From Spirochaetia bacterium (GTDB lineage: Bacteria > Spirochaetota > Spirochaetia > Treponematales > Breznakiellaceae), in contig BNUY01000023.1 in NCBI GenBank assembly GCA_025997715.1, positions 1 to 26,638 on the forward strand: a stretch of 26,638 bases of DNA. The letters run 5' to 3'. The first letter of the stretch is position 1. Every line of letters begins with the position of its first letter. A model generated the notes under the pieces. That model worked only from the letters and a program-made list of their open reading frames with translations. It was not told the origin of the DNA and ran no database searches. Shown here one piece after another: positions 1 through 5,417 of the stretch. The position numbers and the translations under genes are program-made.

Positions 1-2
1 TA

Positions 3-263
3 CATTTTCTGATACAGTCAGTACCAAAGTATAGCCCAACGAAAATAGTTACAACGATAAAGGGAAATATATCGAAACAGGTATTTGAAGCACATCCAGA
101 GGTGAAGAAACAGTTATGGGGAGGGGAATTCTGGAGCGATGGATATTTTGTAAGTACGGTCAGCAAATATGGGAATGAAGAAACAATAACAGAATACGTA
201 AAGAATCAAAGGACCGAAAAAGAGTATAAACAAATGATGAAGAAACAACTGGAATTATTCTGA
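3..263 (+). CDS. tnpA: IS200/IS605-family transposase TnpA, C-terminal part (5' end outside window)
   Basis: This is the last 86 codons of a Y1-type (HUH) single-strand transposase, cut by the window edge. The visible part opens with HFLIQSVP, which directly follows the first metal-binding His of the HUH motif in this family. It continues with KKQLWGGEFWSDGYFVSTV, a very conserved IS200/IS605 block. EYVKNQ near fragment residues 64-69 carries the probable nucleophilic Tyr (residue 65). The family cuts and joins single-stranded DNA at hairpin-containing ends, and a perfect hairpin lies 25 nt after the stop. Whether the copy is intact cannot be judged because its first part is not in the window. 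The family call is secure; activity is unknown. Confidence 0.9.
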   Translation, partial: HFLIQSVPKYSPTKIVTTIKGNISKQVFEAHPEVKKQLWGGEFWSDGYFVSTVSKYGNEETITEYVKNQRTEKEYKQMMKKQLELF

Positions 264-288
264 TATGTCAAAGAAAAATCTTCAGATA

Positions 289-308
289 CCCCGCCCTTTA
301 GGGCGGGG
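289..308. repeat. Perfect palindromic hairpin at the right end of the IS200/IS605-like element
   Basis: CCCCGCCC and GGGCGGGG are separated by TTTA, giving an 8-bp GC-rich stem with a tetraloop just downstream of tnpA. IS200/IS605 elements end in such subterminal hairpins, which TnpA recognises as single-stranded DNA. The core CGCCCTTTAGGGCG recurs at 1296-1309 and 1381-1394. The left flank (AAATCTTCA, then ATACC) is shared with the third copy, so this is more than a chance terminator. Confidence 0.75.
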
Positions 309-452
309 AGGTTCATTTATTGTCAATAAGTTCAAAAACCATTTCGCATAACATACGCTATGTGCAGTGGGCCGTCTGCTTATCGGACTTCATGCCGGAG
401 CCGCATCCTTTAGCTTTTGATTTGAAAACTACCCGCCATTGATCGTTAATCC

Positions 453-689
453 CTATGCTACCCCCTGCGGCAGTTCAAGCCGCACCATCACCCCTTCACC
501 GCTTCCGCTTTTAAACGACAGGATTCCCCCCAGAAGGGCAGCCCGTTCATACATGCCGCGAATCCCCAGGCGTCCGCCGGTATTGCCGCCGGTATTACCG
601 GAACCTTCGTAGTCCGCCGTATCAAAGCCCCGGCCGTCGTCGGTAATCATGATGAGCAGGGCGTTTCCTTCATTGCGCAGTACACACAC
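453..689 (-). pseudogene. Truncated sensor histidine kinase (C-terminal ATPase-domain remnant)
   Basis: About 78 codons match the end of a HATPase_c domain of the NarX/DegS/LiaS type. DDGRGFD is the G1-box region, and RLGIRGMYERAALLGG followed by a short GEGVMVRLELP ending is the G2 region and last strand. An intact kinase would need several hundred further residues with a dimerisation/phosphoacceptor domain. Upstream of about position 690 the reading frame loses all kinase character and the DNA belongs to the lipoprotein gene, which reads into this remnant in another frame. The possible GTG start at 689 has no ribosome site. It is best read as the 3' remnant of a kinase destroyed by insertion or recombination of the lipoprotein cassette. 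It is unlikely to be functional. Confidence 0.75.
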
Positions 690-1252
690 GTTTCGGAACT
701 GCCGCCATATCCCCGTTCCATTTGGGGCATATCCTTTACCTCGGATATATAGTACCAGTCTCCGATTTTGCTGTTTTCAAAAGCCTTTTCCCGGCCCGAT
801 GAATCAATAGCCTTAAGCCTTTGAACTTCGCTGTTGAACTTGTTAACCCCAGTTTTAACGACGGCATTGTCGTTAGTATTATGTAAATAGCCGTAGTAAT
901 CATTGTATGAGTAGTGTGGCTTCGAACCGCTGCCAACCAAATGCAGACAGCCGTCATTATATTCGACAAAAGCGATAAGGGAAACCAACTCTGAGTCGCT
1001 TGTTTTATACCGGGTGACCTTTTGTTTTGTTGCCGTATATTGAACGACCCTGTCGGTGAAATAGAGTATTCTGTCATATTCCCCTTCTCCGTCGTGTGTT
1101 TCACCGGCATAAATAAAGTATTTTGTTAAGGTCTTTTCAGATTTCCCAACAAAATAGCTTTTCCCGTGTTGACTTACACCCATACTAACACATGTAAAGC
1201 ATACCATGGCAAATACTAAAATTAAGAGTATGGGGAAAATAGTTCTTTTCAT
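647..1252 (-). CDS. Putative lipoprotein, unknown function, chimeric C-terminus
   Basis: I do not recognise this protein. The chosen ATG at 1252 has an ideal AGGAGG five bases upstream. It begins MKRTIFPILLILVFAMVCFTC, a basic start followed by a hydrophobic run and cysteines, consistent with a relaxed spirochaetal lipoprotein signal. The mature part (201 residues in total) is polar and Tyr/Lys rich, with a region reading YFTDRVVQYTATKQKV, and shows no enzyme motif. The last roughly 15 residues are read out of frame through the histidine kinase remnant, so the original C-terminus has probably been replaced at the junction. A longer reading from 1315 would start inside the palindromic repeat and is not supported. 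Confidence 0.65.
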   Translation of the reverse strand: MKRTIFPILLILVFAMVCFTCVSMGVSQHGKSYFVGKSEKTLTKYFIYAGETHDGEGEYDRILYFTDRVVQYTATKQKVTRYKTSDSELVSLIAFVEYNDGCLHLVGSGSKPHYSYNDYYGYLHNTNDNAVVKTGVNKFNSEVQRLKAIDSSGREKAFENSKIGDWYYISEVKDMPQMERGYGGSSETCVYCAMKETPCSS

Positions 1253-1295
1253 ACAAACCTCCTGCATGGTTTTAATCTCTTGGGGTTTAATTCCC

Positions 1296-1309
1296 CGCCC
1301 TTTAGGGCG
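1296..1309. repeat. Second copy of the CGCCCTTTAGGGCG palindrome
   Basis: The palindromic core is identical to that at the tnpA right end, here in the flank TTCCCCGCCC. It sits 44 bases upstream of the lipoprotein start codon. No transposase lies next to it, so it is an orphan end or a MITE-like element. Confidence 0.7.
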
Positions 1310-1322
1310 ATTCAACTGGGGG

Positions 1323-1345
1323 TGTGGGGGATTTGTTCCCCCACA
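1323..1345. terminator. Stem-loop between the zinc-ribbon and lipoprotein genes
   Basis: TGTGGGGG and CCCCCACA form a perfect 8-bp stem with a 7-nt loop (ATTTGTT). It lies between two palindromic repeat copies and downstream of the leftward zinc-ribbon gene, so it could end that transcript. There is no T-run on the minus strand after it. It may instead be an internal structure of the mobile repeat element. Confidence 0.4.
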
Positions 1346-1365
1346 AAAACAAAGTTTTCAATGAG

Positions 1366-1400
1366 AAATCTTCAATACCTCGCCCTTTAGGGCGAGGATT
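1366..1400. repeat. Third IS200-end-like repeat with extended homology to the tnpA right end
   Basis: CCTCGCCC-TTTA-GGGCGAGG (1378-1397) is a perfect hairpin. The preceding AAATCTTCA and ATACC match the sequence in front of the 289-308 hairpin. The C/G pair outside the core has changed to T/A on both sides, a compensatory change that keeps the stem paired. This suggests that the structure is, or was, selected. The stop codon of the zinc-ribbon gene lies at its right edge. Confidence 0.7.
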
Positions 1401-1402
1401 AT

Positions 1403-1612
1403 TTATTTGAGAGCATTGGACTTTTGGTTACCTATTTTGTATTCATCCTTTGTTGGTCCGGAAATCAATTCTCTTGAATATATTTTACCGCAATTCCATG
1501 AAAAGTAAGTTTCGCCACAAAATTCGCACTTCAAAGAATCCCTATCCCTCATTGGATAGTCCTCCGAAGTTATTTTATAAACGGCGCCACACTTACTACA
1601 CTGTTTTTCCAT
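1403..1612 (-). CDS. Small zinc-ribbon protein, unknown function
   Basis: The 69-residue product has two CxxC knuckles, CSKCGAVY near residues 5-12 and CEFCGETY near residues 29-36. This spacing is typical of a single zinc ribbon. Start: ATG at 1612, preceded by GAGAGG at normal distance. The tail (residues 45-69) is Lys/Ser rich and ends exactly where the palindromic repeat begins, so the natural C-terminus may have been altered by that element. There is no sign of an enzymatic domain. A nucleic-acid or protein-binding role is a guess from the fold alone. Confidence 0.6.
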   Translation of the reverse strand: MEKQCSKCGAVYKITSEDYPMRDRDSLKCEFCGETYFSWNCGKIYSRELISGPTKDEYKIGNQKSNALK

Positions 1613-1763
1613 ACTTCTTTACCTCTCTTCCAAACATGCGGGACCCATACAGGCCCCGCTATAAACGAGTCCTACCGCCCCCGTGCCTTTCGGACAATGT
1701 CAAGATAGATTCTTGCGGTGGCATAATGCGGGTATATCCTTTCCCGCGCATTAACACCCAACC

Positions 1764-1985
1764 CTACGGCCGGGAAGGATACCGGGGGAGAATGTGATGG
1801 CGGTGCGGAAGCTCCCCGCCCGGCGGTTCCTGCAAAATACCGCGCATAGCGGCCAACGGGTCGGAATCGGCGCTCCGCTGGGTAAAGGCAAACGCCTCGG
1901 CTATCCCCAGGATTTCGGACTGCCTTTCGACCGGCAGCCGGTTAAAATAAGCCGTCAAACGAGAAACCGTTACCGTATCAGTCAT
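1764..1985 (-). CDS. Small hypothetical protein divergent from the XRE regulator
   Basis: The 73-residue product starts MTDTVTVSRLTAYFNRLP and has a helical first half (PVERQSEILGIAEAFAF). It is expressed from a consensus-like promoter (TTGACA, 17 nt, TAAAAT) and has AGGTG before the ATG at 1985, so expression is well supported. From about residue 52 the sequence becomes His/Pro/Arg rich and looks like frame run-on. An overlapping frame downstream (stop at 1672-1674) reads IYPHYATARIYLDIVRKA, which looks more protein-like, so a frameshift or two overlapping small genes is possible. Position and divergent operators suggest it is a target of the neighbouring XRE repressor. The function is not known. 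Confidence 0.5.
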   Translation of the reverse strand: MTDTVTVSRLTAYFNRLPVERQSEILGIAEAFAFTQRSADSDPLAAMRGILQEPPGGELPHRHHILPRYPSRP

Positions 1986-2013
1986 AATTCACCTAAAATA
2001 TCCTTTTCCGATT

Positions 2014-2042
2014 ATTTTATTATTTGATTGCAATTTTGTCAA
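2014..2042 (-). promoter_or_regulatory. Leftward sigma-70 promoter with an internal palindrome
   Basis: Reading leftward, TTGACA (2042-2037), a 17-nt spacer and TAAAAT (2019-2014) stand 28 nt before the ATG at 1985. The palindrome ATTGCAAT (2027-2034) lies inside the spacer, a classic repressor position. Confidence 0.75.
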
Positions 2043-2073
2043 GAGATTTTATCATTTTTCCGTAAAAAATCTA

Positions 2074-2102
2074 TTGCAGGGCAATGTTTTTTCTTCTATT
2101 AT
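2074..2102 (+). promoter_or_regulatory. Rightward promoter of the XRE gene, with an operator-like inverted repeat
   Basis: TTGCAG (2074-2079), 17 nt and TATTAT (2097-2102) are followed after 6 nt by the ATG of the XRE gene. This predicts transcription starting at or next to the start codon. ATTGC-AGG-GCAAT (2073-2085) overlaps the -35 box and uses the same half-site as the palindrome in the divergent promoter. Autoregulation is the natural reading. Confidence 0.7.
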
Positions 2103-2108
2103 ATATTT

Positions 2109-2483
2109 ATGGACGAGGATTTAGGTCTAACCGTCAATCAGCGGGTTAAAAAAGTAAGAAAAGCGCTAAAATTGACCCAGCATGACTTTGCAAAGGTTCT
2201 TGCCATTTCCCAGAGTCAGATTGCCTGTGTCGAAACTCAAGAGCGGGGCGTCAACGACCGGACTATCAAGCTGATCTGCGATTCATTCAACGTAAACCCC
2301 CAATGGCTGCGAACCGGCGAAGGGGATATGTTTGCCCAAAAAGACGATACGAAACTGAAAAAACTGCTGGCCCTGTTTACCAACCTGGAGCCCCAATATC
2401 AGGACTTCATTTTTAACGCCATGGACTTCTTCCTCAAAATGCAGGACCAGGCGGACCGGAATAGAGCCAATGAAAAGCCCTAA
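2109..2483 (+). CDS. XRE-family helix-turn-helix transcriptional regulator
   Basis: The 124-residue protein carries an HTH_XRE domain at about residues 8-65 (VKKVRKALKLTQHDFAKVL, then SQSQIACVETQERG as the recognition region). The motif PQWLRTGEGDMF that closes such domains in many phage-type repressors follows. The C-terminal 45 residues are helical and may dimerise. The ATG at 2109 is chosen because the longer reading from 2028 would start upstream of the promoter and encodes only a Phe/Tyr-rich stretch. No Shine-Dalgarno is visible, and the -10 box ends 6 nt before the ATG, so the mRNA is probably leaderless. Directly downstream lie the toxin promoter and toxin-antitoxin genes, which it may control. 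Confidence 0.85.
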   Translation: MDEDLGLTVNQRVKKVRKALKLTQHDFAKVLAISQSQIACVETQERGVNDRTIKLICDSFNVNPQWLRTGEGDMFAQKDDTKLKKLLALFTNLEPQYQDFIFNAMDFFLKMQDQADRNRANEKP

Positions 2484-2484
2484 C

Positions 2485-2513
2485 TTGCGAATTCTCCCCA
2501 TTCATGCTATAAT
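2485..2513 (+). promoter_or_regulatory. Promoter of the toxin/decoy transcript
   Basis: TTGCGA (2485-2490), 17 nt and TATAAT (2508-2513) begin 2 nt after the XRE stop codon. The inverted repeat TTCATG (2501-2506) / CATGAA (2514-2519) brackets the -10 box and looks like an operator. The CATGAA half-site recurs at 2538-2543 and 2562-2567 in the tandem repeats. The first decoy ATG (2519) lies 5 nt after the -10 box. Confidence 0.7.
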
Positions 2514-2514
2514 C

Positions 2515-2586
2515 ATGAATGAGAGTTTTCAAAAACTCATGAATGAGAGTTTTCAAAAACTCATGAATGAGAGTTTTCAAAAACTC
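2515..2586 (+). repeat. Three perfect tandem 24-bp repeats covering the toxin start
   Basis: Units at 2515-2538, 2539-2562 and 2563-2586 are identical. Each contains ATGAGAGTTTTC followed by AAAAACTC, and an inner inverted repeat GAGTTTT-CA-AAAACTC. Because 24 is a multiple of 3, loss or gain of a unit leaves the toxin frame intact and changes only the number of decoy cistrons before it. Only the last copy leads into the toxin, where TGA is replaced by TGG. Confidence 0.95.
2519..2566 (+). promoter_or_regulatory. Two adjacent decoy mini-cistrons encoding the toxin's first seven residues
   Basis: ATG at 2519 and at 2543 each open a reading of MRVFKNS followed by TGA (2540-2542 and 2564-2566). 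Each TGA is directly followed by the next ATG. The second stop abuts the real toxin ATG at 2567. All three are in the same frame. The toxin start has no Shine-Dalgarno, so toxin synthesis may rely on termination-reinitiation through this series. This is inferred from sequence only. Confidence 0.6.
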
Positions 2587-2929
2587 ATGGTTTTCCCGCT
2601 TTGCCGCGAAAGAGGCCATCAGTGACGATGAGCTAAGGGACATTGTAGGCCAGCTTGAAGCCGGACAGGCGGACGCTGATCTTGGGGGCCATGTGTATAA
2701 ACAACGTATCCCCAGACCGGGGGAAGGGAAAGCGGGAGGCTACCGGGTTATCGTGTTTTTCAGGAGTAGAGATAAAACCTTTTTTCCGTTTGGGTTTCCC
2801 AAATCAGAAATGGCCAATATCTCCGAAAAGGAACTGCGGTATTACAAGAAATTGGCAAAAAGATACCTTGTTATGTCGGAGGAACAGCTTAAAGTCGCGC
2901 TGAAAGCGGGTGAATTCATTGAAATCTAG
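2567..2929 (+). CDS. RelE/HigB-type toxin of a type II toxin-antitoxin module
   Basis: The 120-residue protein matches the RelE-like toxin family of Pfam PF06296. It starts MRVFKNSWFSRFAAKE and continues through DADLGGHVYKQRIPRPGEGK, GGYRVIVFFRSRDKTFFPFGF and PKSEMANISEKEL. Basic residues in the RIPRPGEGKAGGYR region and the Phe-rich strand are the family hallmarks. Such toxins act on translation, typically by mRNA cleavage. It is full length. The start region is triplicated (decoy cistrons), with no ribosome site of its own. A shortened antitoxin begins 9 nt downstream, in the toxin-first order typical of this family. An XRE regulator precedes it. Confidence 0.85.
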   Translation: MRVFKNSWFSRFAAKEAISDDELRDIVGQLEAGQADADLGGHVYKQRIPRPGEGKAGGYRVIVFFRSRDKTFFPFGFPKSEMANISEKELRYYKKLAKRYLVMSEEQLKVALKAGEFIEI

Positions 2930-2938
2930 GAGTGCTGT

Positions 2939-3124
2939 ATGAAAAAGATTTATGAAAGCGAACAACTGATGGTTCTCCATCAATCGGCTCAAGCTCTATT
3001 CGATTTGGGAATAATTGATACCGCCGAAATGCGGGATTTTGACGAAGGCTGCCTGGTCCCCCAAGAAAAAACGTCAAAGAAAGCCCCTAAAGTTCTGGAA
3101 GCAGACCACCCCGCCACCGCATAA
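2939..3124 (+). CDS. Truncated antitoxin partner (HTH domain missing)
   Basis: The 61-residue product begins MKKIYESEQLMVLHQSAQAL and contains GIIDTAEMRDFDEGCLVP, the conserved N-terminal half of COG2944/YiaG-like antitoxins that accompany PF06296 toxins. In the usual partner (about 95-105 residues) this half is followed by a C-terminal helix-turn-helix. Here the last 18 or so residues are a Lys/Pro/Ala tail that ends at TAA, with no HTH in any frame afterwards. The start has AGGAG at good distance and follows the toxin by 9 nt. It may still neutralise the toxin through its N-terminal part while DNA binding is done by the neighbouring XRE protein, or it may be a decaying gene. Confidence 0.65.
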   Translation: MKKIYESEQLMVLHQSAQALFDLGIIDTAEMRDFDEGCLVPQEKTSKKAPKVLEADHPATA

Positions 3125-3156
3125 AACCGCTAACGACGGGGCATTCCCCCTCTATA

Positions 3157-3201
3157 GACGATACGCAACTGAAAAAACTGCCGGCCCTGTTTACCACCTG
3201 T
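3157..3201 (+). pseudogene. Remnant of a second copy of the XRE gene
   Basis: This stretch is nearly identical to 2343-2386 inside the XRE gene. Aligned by eye there are two substitutions and about one single-base gap over roughly 44 bases. It would encode DDTQLKKLPALFTT against DDTKLKKLLALFTN. No start, HTH or stop context is kept. It marks a past duplication or recombination in which another XRE-containing segment was joined behind the antitoxin, probably the event that cut off the antitoxin's HTH. Confidence 0.8.
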
Positions 3202-3210
3202 GTCGGGCCG
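3172..3210 (-). terminator. Possible terminator of the ettA-to-DUF4015 operon
   Basis: On the minus strand CGGCCC (3210-3205) pairs with GGGCCG (3187-3182) across a 17-nt loop. GCAG and six T (3177-3172) follow. It lies 6 nt beyond the DUF4015 stop and is formed within the XRE remnant. The stem is short, so this is tentative. Confidence 0.35.
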
Positions 3211-3215
3211 CTTCC

Positions 3216-5417
3216 TCAATCACTGCGGCCGTCCGTGGTCCTTTGCGAGGGTATGTCGTCATACCGCCCTGAATTGTTCCAGTAGATGAACCCGTTCCCT
3301 CCGGCGTCCCTGACCCCTTCAATCTGGCGGCGGACATAGTCGGGGTTGTAATATTTCCGGTCGTAGGAGACGTTCAGGAAAAATGCCTGCACATAGGGCC
3401 GGACGATGATTTGGCCGCGGCCTATGCGCTCGGTGCGCTGGGTGCCCTGGTAGTAGATACGATAGGGGCGGAGTTCTGCGGGGGACTGGGCGAGGAAGTC
3501 CTGTTCAAAGTGGCTTGGGTAGTACATGGGGCAGATTACATCCACGTAGGGGGCCAGCAGTTCCACCTCCTGGCCGGTTCGTGCGCCGGTGCGGTACCAG
3601 CCGTTGGCGCCGTAGATGTCGATGCTTATGGGGGCATCCACCCGTGAACGGATGTGCCGCATGAATGAAAGGATGGCGCTTTCCATGTCCATGCCGTTTT
3701 CCCGCCAGCGATACTGTGCATCACCGAGGTTGACCCCGTCGGTGGGGAAGCGGATATAGTCAAACTGAATTTCGTCAAAGCCCCGTCGGTGGAGTTCGTC
3801 CGCAATGGCTGCGGTATATTCCCACACTACTTCTGAATAGGGGTCCACCCAGCGTTCATCGTAGTAGGTTCTGAGGATCTCGTATGCCGGATCATCCGCG
3901 CGCAGTATTTCTGTTTCGTTGACGGTATCCTTGTCTACCCCGGTCCCCTTTGCCTGCCGCGTATCGTAATAGCCCGCCCAGGGCTTTCCCCTCCGGCTGT
4001 CCCATAGGGCGTACTTGCCCCCTTCCTTTTTGGCCAGTTCCGGGTCCTTAAACACCACAATCCGGGCAACCGTATAGATACCCCGGTCCTTCAGGTTTTT
4101 CAGCAGCCCGTCGATATCCACCGGCCGGAAGACCCGCCCCTTTTCGCTGATTGCCGTATCCTGCGGCGTGAACCGTAAGCGGCCGTAATCATCCTTCATA
4201 TCGATCACCACCATATCAAGGCCGCTTGCTTCAATCACCTTGAGATACGGCGCCAGTGACCGGCTTTCCATGGAATGATTCACCGGGAGGTACAGGCCCT
4301 GCCTGCCCCGGGCGATATCCCGTGGGGATTCCGGTTCTGATGCCGTCCCCGCCTCCAGCAGCCAAAGCTCCGACAAAGCCACCGGTTCCGTACCGGTGAA
4401 GGTATTACTGTCCCAGGCGATAAGGCTTGAAGGCTTGAGCCCCCAGGCCGCGGGGATGGACCGTATAAAGGCGCGGAGATCCGGTCTGGTCCGTGTCATG
4501 ATCGGGGTCAGCGGGTAGTTCAATTCCATGATGGCCCCTTCCCTGACAAACCGTATCCCCCGGGCGCTTAAGTCCAGGGAATCTACGGTACCGAAATTCG
4601 CGGCGTCCGACCAGACGGGGGTAAACCGTTTCTGCTCCCAATCAAGCTGATAGATCCGGCGGCGGAAGGTTTGGGATGCGTAGATCTGCGGGACGCTACC
4701 TGCAAGGGGTTCCGCAAGGGTTACCGCTATATCCGACACCTCATCGGGGTTTGTGGTGGTTTCCAGCCGCTCGATCCCCTGGTTCAGTTCCACCCAGGTG
4801 GAATTCCGGCTATCCGGTTGGCGGTAATGCACCCCATACGTGCTGTGGGAAAGAAAAACGGTCAGCGTCGGCAACATTGCCGCAGCCACCGCCTTTATCC
4901 CGTTGGTTCTGTAGGGCGGCGCTCCCAGGCTTTCCCAGTTCCGCCCCGCGTCCCGGGAAAGAAACACCGTATCCTTGGTGGCGCACACCATGATGTCCGG
5001 GTTGTCCGGCAGTACCTTGAGATCCTTTATTTCCTGGACCATGAAGGTAAAGGATTTTACCCCCCGTGCATAGTTTTTTATGGTTTTTACCGGCAGCCCT
5101 TTATTCCGGGGCTCCCAGCGGAGCAGATCCGTAGAAACCAGAATTCCCTGCTCACCCAGGATGGCCCAGTATGCGGCAGTTTTGAGCGCCTTCCGCACCG
5201 CGCCCCCGGTCCACAGAGGCCGCATGATGCCCATCCGGTCCATCCCGTAGAGCCCCCGGTCGGTTCCCATGACGATGGGCCAGCTTGCCTGGCCCAGCAT
5301 GCTATTCTGGGCGGAGAAATCAACCTGAGCGCTTGCGCCGGGGAGGAGGAGCAGGGCGAGGAAGCAGGGGAGTAACAAAGCCGCCCGGAAACGGCTACAG
5401 GTACCGTTTCGGTTCAC
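3216..5417 (-). CDS. Exported DUF4015-type glycoside hydrolase-like protein with N-terminal beta-propeller-like region
   Basis: The 733-residue protein starts at GTG 5417 and overlaps the HD gene by 23 nt. A signal peptide is clear (basic start, ALLLPCFLALLLLPGASA, then QVDF). Residues about 40-330 are beta-rich, with an Asp-box/BNR-like VFLSRDAGRNWESLG near 147, as in propellers. Residues about 370-715 match Pfam PF13200 (DUF4015, putative glycosyl hydrolase TIM barrel): GLYLPVNHS, GLDMVVIDMKDDYGRL, ARIVVFKDPELAKK and FDEIQFDYIRFPTDG, whose acidic residues are likely catalytic or structural. An envelope polysaccharide substrate is plausible but not shown. The last gene of the operon includes another exported wall-type enzyme, which supports an envelope role. 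Confidence 0.85.
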   Translation of the reverse strand: MNRNGTCSRFRAALLLPCFLALLLLPGASAQVDFSAQNSMLGQASWPIVMGTDRGLYGMDRMGIMRPLWTGGAVRKALKTAAYWAILGEQGILVSTDLLRWEPRNKGLPVKTIKNYARGVKSFTFMVQEIKDLKVLPDNPDIMVCATKDTVFLSRDAGRNWESLGAPPYRTNGIKAVAAAMLPTLTVFLSHSTYGVHYRQPDSRNSTWVELNQGIERLETTTNPDEVSDIAVTLAEPLAGSVPQIYASQTFRRRIYQLDWEQKRFTPVWSDAANFGTVDSLDLSARGIRFVREGAIMELNYPLTPIMTRTRPDLRAFIRSIPAAWGLKPSSLIAWDSNTFTGTEPVALSELWLLEAGTASEPESPRDIARGRQGLYLPVNHSMESRSLAPYLKVIEASGLDMVVIDMKDDYGRLRFTPQDTAISEKGRVFRPVDIDGLLKNLKDRGIYTVARIVVFKDPELAKKEGGKYALWDSRRGKPWAGYYDTRQAKGTGVDKDTVNETEILRADDPAYEILRTYYDERWVDPYSEVVWEYTAAIADELHRRGFDEIQFDYIRFPTDGVNLGDAQYRWRENGMDMESAILSFMRHIRSRVDAPISIDIYGANGWYRTGARTGQEVELLAPYVDVICPMYYPSHFEQDFLAQSPAELRPYRIYYQGTQRTERIGRGQIIVRPYVQAFFLNVSYDRKYYNPDYVRRQIEGVRDAGGNGFIYWNNSGRYDDIPSQRTTDGRSD

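Noticed and set aside
1261..1400. A complete second IS200/IS605 element
   Set aside because: Only the palindromic ends are present; no transposase coding sequence lies between or next to them.
1672..1800. Minus-strand frame reading IYPHYATARIYLDIVRKA before a stop at 1672-1674
   Set aside because: It looks protein-like but has no start or ribosome site of its own; it may be a frameshifted end of the 73-codon gene, so it is mentioned there and not called separately.
2515..2586. Possible CRISPR array
   Set aside because: The three units are directly contiguous with no spacers and contain a start codon, so they are a tandem duplication.
4671..5375. 234-codon plus-strand ORF inside the DUF4015 gene
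   Set aside because: The minus-strand frame has a signal peptide and domain matches; this one has none.
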